Origin: an uncultured bacterium
GTDB lineage: Bacteria > Bacteroidota > Ignavibacteria > Kapaibacteriales > UBA4661
Assembly (NCBI GenBank): GCA_937899715.1
Contig: CALCNX010000088.1
Location: 1 to 64,000, forward strand
Reading direction: 5' to 3'
DNA length: 64,000 nt
Shown: piece after piece, positions 1 to 9,073 of the stretch
How the letters are laid out: each line of letters opens with the position of its first letter
Position numbering within the stretch: position 1 is the stretch's first letter
Notes under the pieces: model-generated
Seen by the model: the letters and a program-made list of their open reading frames with translations, nothing else
The model's database searches: none
Told to the model about the DNA's origin: nothing
Made by a program: the position numbers and the translations under genes

Positions 1-231
1 ACCTCTAATTTCCGGAGGTTTTGTTTCTTTTCAAAGTTATCCCGAATTCACGTTAATTAAGACCCGTAAAAAGTGAAAAAGGGTATTACTTGAACTGGCA
101 TTGATTGCTAAAGGCAGATTGCTCTACGCAAAAAGGGTCAGGATAAACCCTTGCACTTATTGGAAACTACACAAAAAGAAAATCTCTACCAAAAGCAATT
201 TATGAGGAGACTAGATTTTCTTCTTTCATTC
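1..231. other. Window edge, no gene seen
   Basis: I see no convincing gene here. The stretch lies downstream of the minus-strand delta-60 gene. Positions 1-5 (ACCTC) and 15-19 (GAGGT) could pair and are followed by a T-rich run, but the hairpin would be cut by the window edge, so it cannot be judged. The open frame on the plus strand from 151 runs antisense into the delta-60 gene and is a shadow. Confidence 0.5.
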
Positions 232-2703
232 CTAATGACGCTTTCCATTATACAGAAAAATTTTATTCCAAGCATCATTTCCTTCTGGTGGCAAGGGCTG
301 CAGAATCTCGTGTGGAAGAAACTTGCGCGGTGGAATGACAAGAACAATAACAGAACTCATTTGGATTCCATTGATGCTTGCACTTGAGCCATGCATATTG
401 AGAAACAGCTTGCCATCAGGGCGTTCATGGGCATTATTGAGGTCGGAGCCATTAACCATTATTGCCGGAAAATTTTCATCTTTTGTACCATTAGGATAAA
501 AGCGCATAAGCGGCAATTCGTAAGATTCATTCAGGCGGTCTTGTTCATAAAAGCCTTTCATCAAAATACTTCCATCATACAAAACAAACATTCCACGCAT
601 GAAATTCATAACGTTGCGTGGATAAAAGTCGCATCGGAACGCGGTGTCTCTGCTCCCATCCACGTTCAGACGCACTATAGTATCTCTGGAGGCTTCTCGC
701 ACGGGGTAATGCGGCTCGGCGTGTTGACCGACCGTCAAGAGTATTTTTCCATCGGGCTGAATCGTTACTCTCTTTATTTCTTCTGCTGTTATGCTTCTGC
801 TCACTGCTTGTAAAAATGCTTCGTCCATGCTGCCATCAGCATTGAGGCGTACAAGGCTGTGCGCCGCGTAGCCGTTAAACCGCGTAAAATTGCCTTTGAC
901 AAGAAGTTTACCGTCAGGTTGAAGAACACACATAGAAATACTCGCATAACCACCCGGGCTCTGCTTATTGGCAAGGTCAGTGCAAAGAGCCTTATCAAGT
1001 GAACCGTTTGCGTGAAGGCGCAATAAACAATATTCAGCAGTGTTGCTGGTGATGATAATCTTTCCGTCCGGGAGGGCAAGGACATTATCCACATAACATC
1101 TGTTATAGTCTATCCTTTCCATATCATAGCAATGAAAACTCGAATCAAGAGAACCGTCAACATTCAGTCGAAGCAAGCCAAAATAACGCCGTTGCGATTG
1201 CCTCCGCTCAATAAAATCTCCCCCGACGAGTATCTTTTTATCAGGCTGTATGGCTATACACATTACTCCCATAAAGGATTGGCTATCCGAACCAATATCC
1301 GGCGAGGGTGGAACTTGGCTACGAAAACCCATATCCAACGTCCCATCAGCATTAAGCCGCGCCAGCATAGGTGTTGGGAAACCGTAGTTTTCCTTGAATT
1401 TCCCCGCAACCAGTATCTGCCCGTTTTCAAGCGGCGCGACAACGTTTATTTGCCCGCGCAAGCCTCTTGATGCGTTTTGGAAACAGAAAGTTTCATCTAC
1501 CTCGCCATCGCTATTAAGCCGAAGAAATTTGTGGAAGGTATGCCCGCGATACGATGCGTCAGTCCCGCCCCAACCATCTACTAGAAGTAATTGTCCGTTC
1601 TTCAAGAAAAGAATATCGGAAATTGAGCCTGCAAAATCAGAATACAATACTCCTTCTGTGAAGGAATTATCACGTGAGCCATCACCGTTAAAACGATACA
1701 ATTTGTCCTTCAGAACCGACTGGATATATTCATCAATACTTTCATTTACGAGTACTTTCCCATCTTCCTGAGGGTAAATTGCTCTTATCCATCGTACTGT
1801 TGGCAGTTTCGGCGCGTGAAAGGTTGAGTCTTCGGAACCATCGGGATTCAACCGCATAATGTGCCAAATAGAACGTACTGTCTCCTCCCACCAAAGAAAG
1901 CCTGTTGTCTCCTTGCTTGTCGCGGCAATAACAATCTTCCCATCCGCACAAGCAGCAAAACATCGTACACTCAAGCCTTTTCTGTCTAAATAAGGTCGAA
2001 AGTTCTTATCCAGTTTTCCGTTGGAATCAATCCGAATAAGATTACCCGTATATTCGCCATTGCAATGCATAAACCTTCCGCCAAAGAGCGCACCGCCGCG
2101 ATATGGCAGCGAAACTTCCGCAGCATCAGAGAGGAGAATACTCTGAGCGGCAGAGTCCCAATGACCATCGGAATGACAGCGCATTATGCGTATATCTTTG
2201 CCGGACAGAACCACTGAATAGAGAGCATTTTCTTGAGCTGTAAGCAATGAAAAATTCGCAGGGTAATTGAAATGGAAAGCAAACGCGGAATCTTTTGTAC
2301 CATTAGCATTGAGACGTATAACGTTGTAATGACTATTCCATTCAGGATTTTCCCCGTACATTGCGAGAATCTTGCCATCTGCCTGGGTCAGAATCTTCCA
2401 AACCCTGAACGGCACAGAACGAAGAGCATTGATACGAAATTGCTCATCCAAACGACCATCGGCAAAGTATCGCAAGACCCCGCCGCACGGCAGCATATCT
2501 ACGCCATCTGCGGGACCACAAACAATAATGCCTTCGTCATTTTGCAGTGCTGCCGAATAACCGTACCCTTTCAAGCCTCCCGCACCGATATTGCGCATGA
2601 AAGCTGTATCAAAGTCGAAGCCTTGTGCCATGAGCTTTCCGAGCGAAATGGTCAAGATTCCGCACGTAAAGGAAAAAACGACTATTATTCGTAGAAGGCT
2701 CAT
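232..2703 (-). CDS. Secreted delta-60 repeat protein
   Basis: An 823-residue exported protein. Residues 1-26 form a signal peptide ending near LMAQ, and mature sequence starts at GFDFD, as usual for this family. About twelve delta-60 repeats follow, each ending in a variant of the motif RLNxDGxxDxxF (for example RLNADGTLD, RLNVDGSRD). Such repeats are thought to build a beta-propeller-like fold, but no substrate is known. No type IX sorting domain is visible at the C-terminus, which ends with LYNGKRH. No enzyme motif is seen. The gene stands alone, with a weak ribosome site before the ATG at 2703. The family call is firm; the function is unknown. Confidence 0.85.
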   Translation of the reverse strand: MSLLRIIVVFSFTCGILTISLGKLMAQGFDFDTAFMRNIGAGGLKGYGYSAALQNDEGIIVCGPADGVDMLPCGGVLRYFADGRLDEQFRINALRSVPFRVWKILTQADGKILAMYGENPEWNSHYNVIRLNANGTKDSAFAFHFNYPANFSLLTAQENALYSVVLSGKDIRIMRCHSDGHWDSAAQSILLSDAAEVSLPYRGGALFGGRFMHCNGEYTGNLIRIDSNGKLDKNFRPYLDRKGLSVRCFAACADGKIVIAATSKETTGFLWWEETVRSIWHIMRLNPDGSEDSTFHAPKLPTVRWIRAIYPQEDGKVLVNESIDEYIQSVLKDKLYRFNGDGSRDNSFTEGVLYSDFAGSISDILFLKNGQLLLVDGWGGTDASYRGHTFHKFLRLNSDGEVDETFCFQNASRGLRGQINVVAPLENGQILVAGKFKENYGFPTPMLARLNADGTLDMGFRSQVPPSPDIGSDSQSFMGVMCIAIQPDKKILVGGDFIERRQSQRRYFGLLRLNVDGSLDSSFHCYDMERIDYNRCYVDNVLALPDGKIIITSNTAEYCLLRLHANGSLDKALCTDLANKQSPGGYASISMCVLQPDGKLLVKGNFTRFNGYAAHSLVRLNADGSMDEAFLQAVSRSITAEEIKRVTIQPDGKILLTVGQHAEPHYPVREASRDTIVRLNVDGSRDTAFRCDFYPRNVMNFMRGMFVLYDGSILMKGFYEQDRLNESYELPLMRFYPNGTKDENFPAIMVNGSDLNNAHERPDGKLFLNMHGSSASINGIQMSSVIVLVIPPRKFLPHEILQPLPPEGNDAWNKIFLYNGKRH

Positions 2704-2784
2704 TTATCTGTATTTCCGTACTCGTTCCTTTATCGATTTCTGTTAAATAGCTCGCTAAGGTCTATAAGATGGGTGGTTCAAAAC

Positions 2785-3591
2785 TCACTTCGGCAATAAA
2801 GCTCGCATTTGCTTGTAGATAAATCCCGCAGCACGGCGCGGATTCAGGCGATACAACATATCCATCATTTTAGCATCCTTGCCTACCAAGACACGAAAAC
2901 GGTTTTGCTCCATTGCGTCAATAATAATCTCGGCTGCCTTTGCCGCAGGGAGCATTGGGAATGAGCTTTCTTGCGCCTCTGCACCGGAGGAAATGGTAAC
3001 ACCGGAATTTTGCGAAATGTTCGTAGCGATAGCTCCCGGGAACACCACCGTTACACGCACATTCGTTTCCGAAAGTTCCGAATGTAGCCCTTCGGTCAGA
3101 AGTTTCACTGCCGCTTTGGATGCTCCGTAGATAGTTTGCCCGGGCACGGGTAGAAACCCACCCATGCTGGATGTATTGACGATATGCGCTTCAGGGCGTG
3201 CGCGAAGATGCGGCAAAAATGCTTTAATCATGTACACTGTACCGTAAAAATTCACATTCATCACCCGCTCAATAGCATCAAACGGCAAATCAGAGAACCG
3301 CACAAAAGGCTGGATGATGCCGGCATTGTTGATAATGCCGTCCACCGCACCGTGCGCCGCTATCACCGACGCGGGTAGAGCTTCAACTGCTCCTTTGTCG
3401 GTAATGTTCAAAATGTGCGTACTTGCCATGTTTTGCTTGTCTTTTGCCAGTGCCAGTGTTTCGGCAAGCGATGTTTCATTCATATCTACCGCCGCAACAC
3501 GTGCGCCTTTAGCAAGAAGGTGCAGCGTGAGTTCGCGTCCCATGCCGCTTCCGGCACCTGTGACGACGATAATTTTCCCATTGGCTTTCAT
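2785..3591 (-). CDS. Short-chain dehydrogenase/reductase
   Basis: A classical SDR of 268 residues. The Rossmann glycine motif TGAGSGMG is near residue 11, NNAG near residue 90, and the catalytic pair is YGASK (Tyr and Lys) after the SS of NTSSMGG. The NAD(P)H-dependent substrate cannot be told from sequence. I start it at the ATG at 3591, which has AAGGA nine bases upstream. A longer frame begins with GTG at 3633, but that extension overlaps the leuS terminator, so it is unlikely to be translated. The C-terminus is long and basic (RRAAGFIYKQMRALLPK), similar to SDRs acting on lipids, though that is only suggestive. Confidence 0.88.
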   Translation of the reverse strand: MKANGKIIVVTGAGSGMGRELTLHLLAKGARVAAVDMNETSLAETLALAKDKQNMASTHILNITDKGAVEALPASVIAAHGAVDGIINNAGIIQPFVRFSDLPFDAIERVMNVNFYGTVYMIKAFLPHLRARPEAHIVNTSSMGGFLPVPGQTIYGASKAAVKLLTEGLHSELSETNVRVTVVFPGAIATNISQNSGVTISSGAEAQESSFPMLPAAKAAEIIIDAMEQNRFRVLVGKDAKMMDMLYRLNPRRAAGFIYKQMRALLPK

Positions 3592-3616
3592 GGTTATTCC
3601 TTTTCTTTCGCGTGGT

Positions 3617-3651
3617 AAAAAAATGAGGCTCACTTCAATGAAGAGAGCCTC
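3617..3651 (-). terminator. Intrinsic terminator of leuS
   Basis: Read on the minus strand, GAGGCTC and GAGCCTC (3645-3651 and 3625-3631) form a stem that continues partly inward, and a run of seven T follows. It lies 13 bases after the leuS stop. Confidence 0.8.
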
Positions 3652-3663
3652 GAATGTACTGTA

Positions 3664-6228
3664 TCACACAATAAAATTGACCAACTTGTTCGGTACCGCA
3701 ACCACTTTTTTCGGCGTTTTGCCTTCTAAGAATTTCTGCACCGTCGGGTCGGCAAGGGCGATTTTCTCAAGTGTTGCGGCATCGGCATTATTCGGAACGA
3801 CGACCTTCGCACGAACTTTGCTGTTGATTTGCAGAACGATTTCGATTTCGTCCTGCACCAGTTTCGATGCGTCGTACTCAGGAAATGTCACCATTGCGAC
3901 ACTTTCAGTGTGCCCCAAAATCTGCCACAGTTCTTCGCCCAAGTGCGGCGCAAACGGCGCAAGACACAGCACAAAAGCCTCCATTGCTGCACGTGGCTTC
4001 ACCTCTGCCTTAAAGAACTCATTCACAAAAATCATCATTTGCGAAATGGCGGTATTGAAGCTCAAATTTTCAATATCTTCGCCAACTTTTTTGATGGTGT
4101 AATGCAGCACGAATGCTTGTTCTTTGGTGAGTTCCGCCTCTTTCACGTCAGCAGAAAGTTTGCCTGTTTCTTCATTGGTCATCATGCGATAGGCGCGGCT
4201 CAAAAACCGTGCAACGCCCTCCACACCTTTGGTTGACCAAGGTTTTGCGGCTTCGAGTGGTCCCATGAACATCTCGAAAACGCGCAGTGCGTCAGCACCA
4301 TATTCCTTGATAACGTCGTCAGGATTGACCACATTCCCGCGTGATTTCGACATTTTGACCGAATCCTCGCCCAAAATCAAGCCTTGATGAAACAGTTTTT
4401 TGAACGGTTCCGGCGTGGAAACATAACCATAATCAAACAGGACTTTGTGCCAGAAGCGTGCGTACAAAAGGTGTAGAACGCTGTGTTCCGCGCCACCCAT
4501 GTACAGGTCAATGCCGCCGTTGTTTCCTTCACCCATCCAATATTTTTCTAATGCCGCGTCCACAAGCGCTGCATTGTTGCTTGGGTCTATGAAGCGTAGA
4601 TAATACCAGCATGAACCCGCCCATTGTGGCATGGTATTCGTCTCCAAACGGGCTTTTTTACCTGTTTTTTTATCGGTAAAGTTTACCCACGATTCTACTT
4701 TTGCAAGCGGCGATTCGCCCGTGCCGGCGGGCTGGAAGTCTTGCACATCGGGTAATTCCAACGGTAATTCGTCCAAATCCAACGCGCGGCGCGTTCCGTC
4801 CTCGAAGAACATAATCGGCACGGGTTCGCCCCAATAGCGTTGGCGGGAGAACAGCCAATCGCGCAGTTTGTACTGCACTTTGAGTTTGCCCAGTCCCTCG
4901 CTTGCAAGCCACATCGTCATCCACTTCTTTGCTTTGTTCGATTCCATGCCGTCCAGTGAGACTTTGTCGTTTTTGGAGTTGATGGCAATGGCGTTTTCAT
5001 AATCGTCATAGCCATCCTTCGTGAAGTCCCATTCTGTGCCGTCTGCGGGCTTCAGGACAATAGGAATCGGCAAGCCGAATTTCGTCGCAAAAGCAAAGTC
5101 GCGTACATCGCCCGACGGCACGCCCATAACTGAACCCGTGCCGTAATGCGCCAAGACGTAATCAGCAATCCAGACGGGTACTTTTTCGCCATTCACAGGA
5201 TTCAGCACAAATGCACCTGTCGGAACACCGCTCTTTTCTTTCGCAAGTTCAGTGCGCTCAAGGTCGCTTTTAAGCGCGACGGCTTTTTTGTATTCTTCCA
5301 CCGCCGTGCGTTGTGCGTCGGTCGTGATGCGCTCCACAAGCGGATGCTCCGGCGCAAGCACAATGTAGGACACGCCAAAAATTGTATCGGGACGAGTGGT
5401 ATAGACAGTTATTCCTTCGTCATGCCCGACAAGTGGGAATGTTACTTCCGCGCCTTCCGATTTCCCAATCCAATGCTTTTGCATTTCCACGGTGGAATGG
5501 GGCCAATCCAGAAGCGTCAAGTCATTCAGCAAGCGCTCTGCGTAGGCGGTGATGCGCAGCATCCACTGGCGCATGGGGCGGCGCTCGACGGTGTACCCCT
5601 TCGATGTCCACTCGTCCACTTCTTCATTGGCAAGAACCGTTCCAAGCGCCTCGCACCAATTCACGGGAATTTCGGCAATAAATGCAAGCCTCTTGGAGTC
5701 TTGATATTCCTGAATTTCGAGCGGTGTTTTATACTCCGCCGGAATAGGTAGTTCGCCGATAGGACGCGCTTTCTTCTGCGCTTCGTCGTACCATGAGTTG
5801 TAGATAAGCAGGAAAATCCATTGTGTCCACTTGTAATAATCCGGCGTAGTGGTATTGATGACGCGCTCCCAATCATAGCTGAAGCCGATAGATTTGAGCT
5901 GGCGCGTGAAATTCACAATGTTGTCTGCTGTTACTTTTGCAGGATGAATCCCTGTTGTCATGGCGTAGCGCTCGGTCGGCAGCCCAAAGGCATCAAAGCC
6001 CATCGGATGCAGGACATTGAAGCCTTTCATACGCTTGTAACGGCTCACGATGTCGGTGGCGGTATAGCCTTCAGGATGCCCGACGTGCAGCCCCGCCCCG
6101 CTTGGGTAGGGAAACATATCAAGGACATAGTATTTTGGGCGGCTGGTGTCGGTGGTTGTGCGGAACGTTTTGTTTGCGTCCCAGAATTGTTGCCATTTGG
6201 CTTCGATGGTTTGGTGGTTGTAGGGCAT
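3664..6228 (-). CDS. leuS: Leucine--tRNA ligase
   Basis: Class I aminoacyl-tRNA synthetase that charges tRNA-Leu. At 854 residues it has the usual bacterial length. The HIGH signature is HVGH at residues 48-51, and the KMSKS loop is at 625-629. Between them sits the CP1 editing domain with its TTRPDTIFG motif. The anticodon-binding and C-terminal domains are complete, ending in KLVNFIV. The ATG at 6228 matches the family N-terminus (PYNHQTIEAKWQ). A longer frame from a GTG at 6297 would overlap the upstream LRR gene, so I reject it. No strong ribosome site is seen. The gap to the upstream gene is 40 bases, so cotranscription is possible. Confidence 0.97.
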   Translation of the reverse strand: MPYNHQTIEAKWQQFWDANKTFRTTTDTSRPKYYVLDMFPYPSGAGLHVGHPEGYTATDIVSRYKRMKGFNVLHPMGFDAFGLPTERYAMTTGIHPAKVTADNIVNFTRQLKSIGFSYDWERVINTTTPDYYKWTQWIFLLIYNSWYDEAQKKARPIGELPIPAEYKTPLEIQEYQDSKRLAFIAEIPVNWCEALGTVLANEEVDEWTSKGYTVERRPMRQWMLRITAYAERLLNDLTLLDWPHSTVEMQKHWIGKSEGAEVTFPLVGHDEGITVYTTRPDTIFGVSYIVLAPEHPLVERITTDAQRTAVEEYKKAVALKSDLERTELAKEKSGVPTGAFVLNPVNGEKVPVWIADYVLAHYGTGSVMGVPSGDVRDFAFATKFGLPIPIVLKPADGTEWDFTKDGYDDYENAIAINSKNDKVSLDGMESNKAKKWMTMWLASEGLGKLKVQYKLRDWLFSRQRYWGEPVPIMFFEDGTRRALDLDELPLELPDVQDFQPAGTGESPLAKVESWVNFTDKKTGKKARLETNTMPQWAGSCWYYLRFIDPSNNAALVDAALEKYWMGEGNNGGIDLYMGGAEHSVLHLLYARFWHKVLFDYGYVSTPEPFKKLFHQGLILGEDSVKMSKSRGNVVNPDDVIKEYGADALRVFEMFMGPLEAAKPWSTKGVEGVARFLSRAYRMMTNEETGKLSADVKEAELTKEQAFVLHYTIKKVGEDIENLSFNTAISQMMIFVNEFFKAEVKPRAAMEAFVLCLAPFAPHLGEELWQILGHTESVAMVTFPEYDASKLVQDEIEIVLQINSKVRAKVVVPNNADAATLEKIALADPTVQKFLEGKTPKKVVAVPNKLVNFIV

Positions 6229-6268
6229 AGAGTGCTTGTTGTAAAATAATTTAGAGAATTGTGCATGA

Positions 6269-7669
6269 TTAAGTTTTTTGCGAATATTCAACTTCACACA
6301 TAGGATTTGCTTCTTGTAACTCTAGCACTTGTTCGGGATAGAGTAGAGGCATATAAACTATTCTCAATTTCTTGAGATTGGGCAGATGATATAGCGGAAC
6401 TAAATCAACAATTTCAGTTCCCGATAGGTCTATCTCTTCAAGAGAACTAAGAGCGTATATTGCAGAGAAATCATAGAATTTGGCGGCAACAAGTTTTAAA
6501 TAACGAAGATTTTGTAACCCAATGAGTGATTCGAGAGAGAATCTTTTCCTAGGATATTGATACATTGTAGAGCCTATAATTTCTAAGGTAGAAAGATTTC
6601 CAAGCAATGAAAAGTCAGGTGTTGTGGCGAAGTCTCCTCCAATACTAAGAGATTCTAAGTTCTCTAATGAGGAAAAAAACTGAGTAATTAGCGAACCACT
6701 ACAATGAATATCCAATTTTTTTAGCTGTCGAAGGGAACTTATTGAGTAAAAAGTGTTCGTATCAAAATATTCGGCACCCCAAATAATATTTAACTCCCGT
6801 AAATTAGGTAAGCACTCAAGTGGCTCAAAATTAGGTATAATTATTTTGTTATCTGCTCCGCACGTAACGTATAATGATAATGTATGCAAATGGTTCAGAT
6901 TAGAAATAAGCTTATAGTCTGCATCAGGTTTTATACTGCTTAGATATATTGTTTCTAATGATTCCAGACTTTGAATAATTTCTAAAGGTAAATCTTCAGC
7001 GTGTAATCTTTTCAAGGACTTTAATTTTTTGATTGGTCTTAAATCGGTTACCTTATGATTACAATATCCCAAGCACAGTTCAGAGATATTACTTAGCTGT
7101 TCCATTGCTGAAAAATCAGGGATACGTATTGTTTCTTCGGGATAGCCAATAGTAAGTTTTGTAAGATTAGGAAGATATAATAATGGATTTAAATCGGAAA
7201 TAGTACAGTCATCGCAATGAAAGTATTGGATACTTCCTAAATCGGCTTGGGTGGGTATAAATCCTTCTCTTTCATTCTCATCTACTATTTCAAGTTCATT
7301 CATAAACATACGTTGCCATGTATCATTCAAGGAAAACCACCAATCGCTTAGTTCCTTACTTTCAGCACTATAATTTAGTCCATTGCTACGCAATAGCTCC
7401 TCCGTTATTCGTATCGCATCTTTCAGAGATAATTTAAAAAATTCTCTGTTTTGCATATACCTATAATTGTGAAATTTTTCATGTAAAAGCGATTCTGCCA
7501 GACTACAGTTATTGACCAATTCACTATATGCAACAACAAAACTAGCAGGCACTCCTGTTCCTTTCGACAGTTCTTTTGCCCTCTCCTCAGGGGTGCGCGT
7601 TGTCATCCCAATTTTGAGCAAATCGGGAAAAGCCGGACTGATGAGAATATAAACGTAACCTTGTTGCAT
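6269..7669 (-). CDS. GIY-YIG-like/leucine-rich repeat fusion protein
   Basis: A 466-residue protein with two parts. Residues 1-95 resemble the T5orf172/MUG113 branch of the GIY-YIG nuclease superfamily: GYVYILISP replaces GIY, LLKIGMTTR replaces YIG, followed by ERAKELS, AESLLHEKF and REFFKLS. From about residue 150 to the end there are roughly twelve irregular leucine-rich repeats (for example LPNLTKLTIG, LKSLKRLHAE, LPNLKKLRI). There is no signal peptide, so it should be cytoplasmic. The base composition is clearly more AT-rich than the flanking leuS and aldolase-like genes, which suggests transfer. The pairing of a nuclease-like domain with a recognition-type repeat array is unusual. Catalysis is unproven. 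Confidence 0.75.
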   Translation of the reverse strand: MQQGYVYILISPAFPDLLKIGMTTRTPEERAKELSKGTGVPASFVVAYSELVNNCSLAESLLHEKFHNYRYMQNREFFKLSLKDAIRITEELLRSNGLNYSAESKELSDWWFSLNDTWQRMFMNELEIVDENEREGFIPTQADLGSIQYFHCDDCTISDLNPLLYLPNLTKLTIGYPEETIRIPDFSAMEQLSNISELCLGYCNHKVTDLRPIKKLKSLKRLHAEDLPLEIIQSLESLETIYLSSIKPDADYKLISNLNHLHTLSLYVTCGADNKIIIPNFEPLECLPNLRELNIIWGAEYFDTNTFYSISSLRQLKKLDIHCSGSLITQFFSSLENLESLSIGGDFATTPDFSLLGNLSTLEIIGSTMYQYPRKRFSLESLIGLQNLRYLKLVAAKFYDFSAIYALSSLEEIDLSGTEIVDLVPLYHLPNLKKLRIVYMPLLYPEQVLELQEANPMCEVEYSQKT

Positions 7670-7687
7670 ATTTGCAGAACTTCAAAC

Positions 7688-7864
7688 CTATTGTAATTCC
7701 TTGTAATCAAGCATTTCTGCTACTTCTAAGTATTCCCGAATTGCATCGCGGATATTTATGATAGCTTCTTCTTTTGTTGCGCCTTCCGACCAACATCCGG
7801 GCAGTCCCGGACACCATGCCGCATAACCCGAATCTTCGTAGCGGAGGCAGATGTTGTATTTCAT
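7688..7864 (-). CDS. HicB-like antitoxin, orphan
   Basis: A 58-residue protein: the ATG is at 7864 and the stop at 7688-7690. The sequence has the HicB_lk antitoxin pattern: an opening strand MKYNICLRYEDSG, then YAAWCPGLPGCWSEG with the family Pro-Gly-Cys turn, then TKEEAIINIRDAIREYLE. HicB proteins normally bind and neutralise the HicA RNase, often with a C-terminal DNA-binding domain. This one lacks that domain and no HicA gene lies on either side, since only 64 bases separate it from the upstream gene. It may be a solitary antitoxin or a remnant. Confidence 0.8.
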   Translation of the reverse strand: MKYNICLRYEDSGYAAWCPGLPGCWSEGATKEEAIINIRDAIREYLEVAEMLDYKELQ

Positions 7865-7928
7865 AGATGTTCAACTTGAATAAGAAAATGCAAACTTACA
7901 TACACTACCGTTACCATAGGTAAATATC

Positions 7929-9053
7929 TCACACCGTTATCCTTCTCTTCCGCGCCAATACGTCCTTCACGCCTGTCACTTCGCCGCCTTCTACCCAATA
8001 TGCTTCGTCATACAAATTCACCGTCGGACAGACGTGATAGGGTACACCATACAGTTCGTTGCCAACTTGGAGACGTTGCCAGAGCGCATCGTCAGTGATA
8101 CGGATAACACTATGTTCTTCACTTTGGCTCAGAAGCTCGTAATTTTCGAGATTAAGAAATTGAATACGCTTATCTATTGGGTTTTCGGCAGCAACGGCTT
8201 TGTGTCCCATATCCACCGCAATCAACCCGTGTTGCGGTTTTGAGATGATGCGGGTCAACACAAGTGCTGCGTACTCGTACTGCTGTTCCGGCAGTATTGC
8301 TTCATACCCCCAATCCCACAGCACACACGTTCCGGGGCTGCAAAAGCGCTCTACATGGGTGGTGTGAACCGAAAAAGCCGGAGTACCGCCCGCAATAATC
8401 ATCGGCAGCGCACCGTATTCTTGTTCAATGCTTTTACATAGTACTTCGATGCCCGCAAAGCCTGATTCTATCTTGTCCCGCCGCTCAGTGAATTTATCGT
8501 CCCGAATATGCCCGTCGTAGCCATGGATGCCGTGAAGCCGCAGATTGGGTAAAGCGGCAATTTGACGGTACAGTTCAAGGGTGTTGCCGTCAAGCACCGC
8601 ACCAGACCTGTTCATACCATTGTTTATGTCCAGAAATACGTCGCTTGTAGCATTGTTCTGTCCAAAAAAATCGCTGTGTTGCCGTGCCGTGTGAAGATTG
8701 TCCAGCAAAGAAGCAAAAAATACATTGGGATATTTTTGCTTGAGCGCAAGCAGCCGTGCGGTTTTCGGCGGAACAAGCTGGTGAGCAATCACTATATATT
8801 TTGCGCCCGTCATTGCCAGCATTTCCGCTTCCGCAATCGTCGCACACTTGAAACGCGAAATCCCCGCCGACAGCATCAACTGTACGACAGCAGGCATTTT
8901 ATTCGTTTTGACGTGCGGCATGAGGCGTTCTGTGCCGTTTGCACGGTCAATCATCTGCTTGATATTGCGCTCCACTCGCTCCGAATAGATGATAAGCGAT
9001 GGAGAATCAAGTGTCTGAATGTTTTCTAGGGCGAACCATGGAGAGGAAGTCAT
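7929..9053 (-). CDS. D-threonine aldolase/D-serine dehydratase-type PLP enzyme
   Basis: A fold-type III PLP enzyme of 374 residues with an alanine racemase-like N-terminal barrel. The PLP lysine lies in HVKTNK. The C-terminal domain carries HVCPTVN, the His-x-Cys zinc ligand pair known in the D-threonine aldolase and D-serine dehydratase group. It should cleave or dehydrate a D-hydroxy amino acid in the cytoplasm; which one is not decidable here. I chose the ATG at 9053; an in-frame TTG at 9071 would add six residues. The gene follows the Uma2 gene by about 20 bases, or 2 bases with the TTG. Confidence 0.85.
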   Translation of the reverse strand: MTSSPWFALENIQTLDSPSLIIYSERVERNIKQMIDRANGTERLMPHVKTNKMPAVVQLMLSAGISRFKCATIAEAEMLAMTGAKYIVIAHQLVPPKTARLLALKQKYPNVFFASLLDNLHTARQHSDFFGQNNATSDVFLDINNGMNRSGAVLDGNTLELYRQIAALPNLRLHGIHGYDGHIRDDKFTERRDKIESGFAGIEVLCKSIEQEYGALPMIIAGGTPAFSVHTTHVERFCSPGTCVLWDWGYEAILPEQQYEYAALVLTRIISKPQHGLIAVDMGHKAVAAENPIDKRIQFLNLENYELLSQSEEHSVIRITDDALWQRLQVGNELYGVPYHVCPTVNLYDEAYWVEGGEVTGVKDVLARKRRITV

Positions 9054-9073
9054 AGCAATGCTCGTTTTCAAAA

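Noticed and set aside
3592..3633. Longer SDR start at GTG 3633
   Set aside because: The extension runs through the leuS terminator, and a clear ribosome site precedes the ATG at 3591.
6229..6297. GTG start for leuS at 6297
   Set aside because: It would overlap the 3' end of the LRR gene and adds 23 residues not seen in the leuS family.
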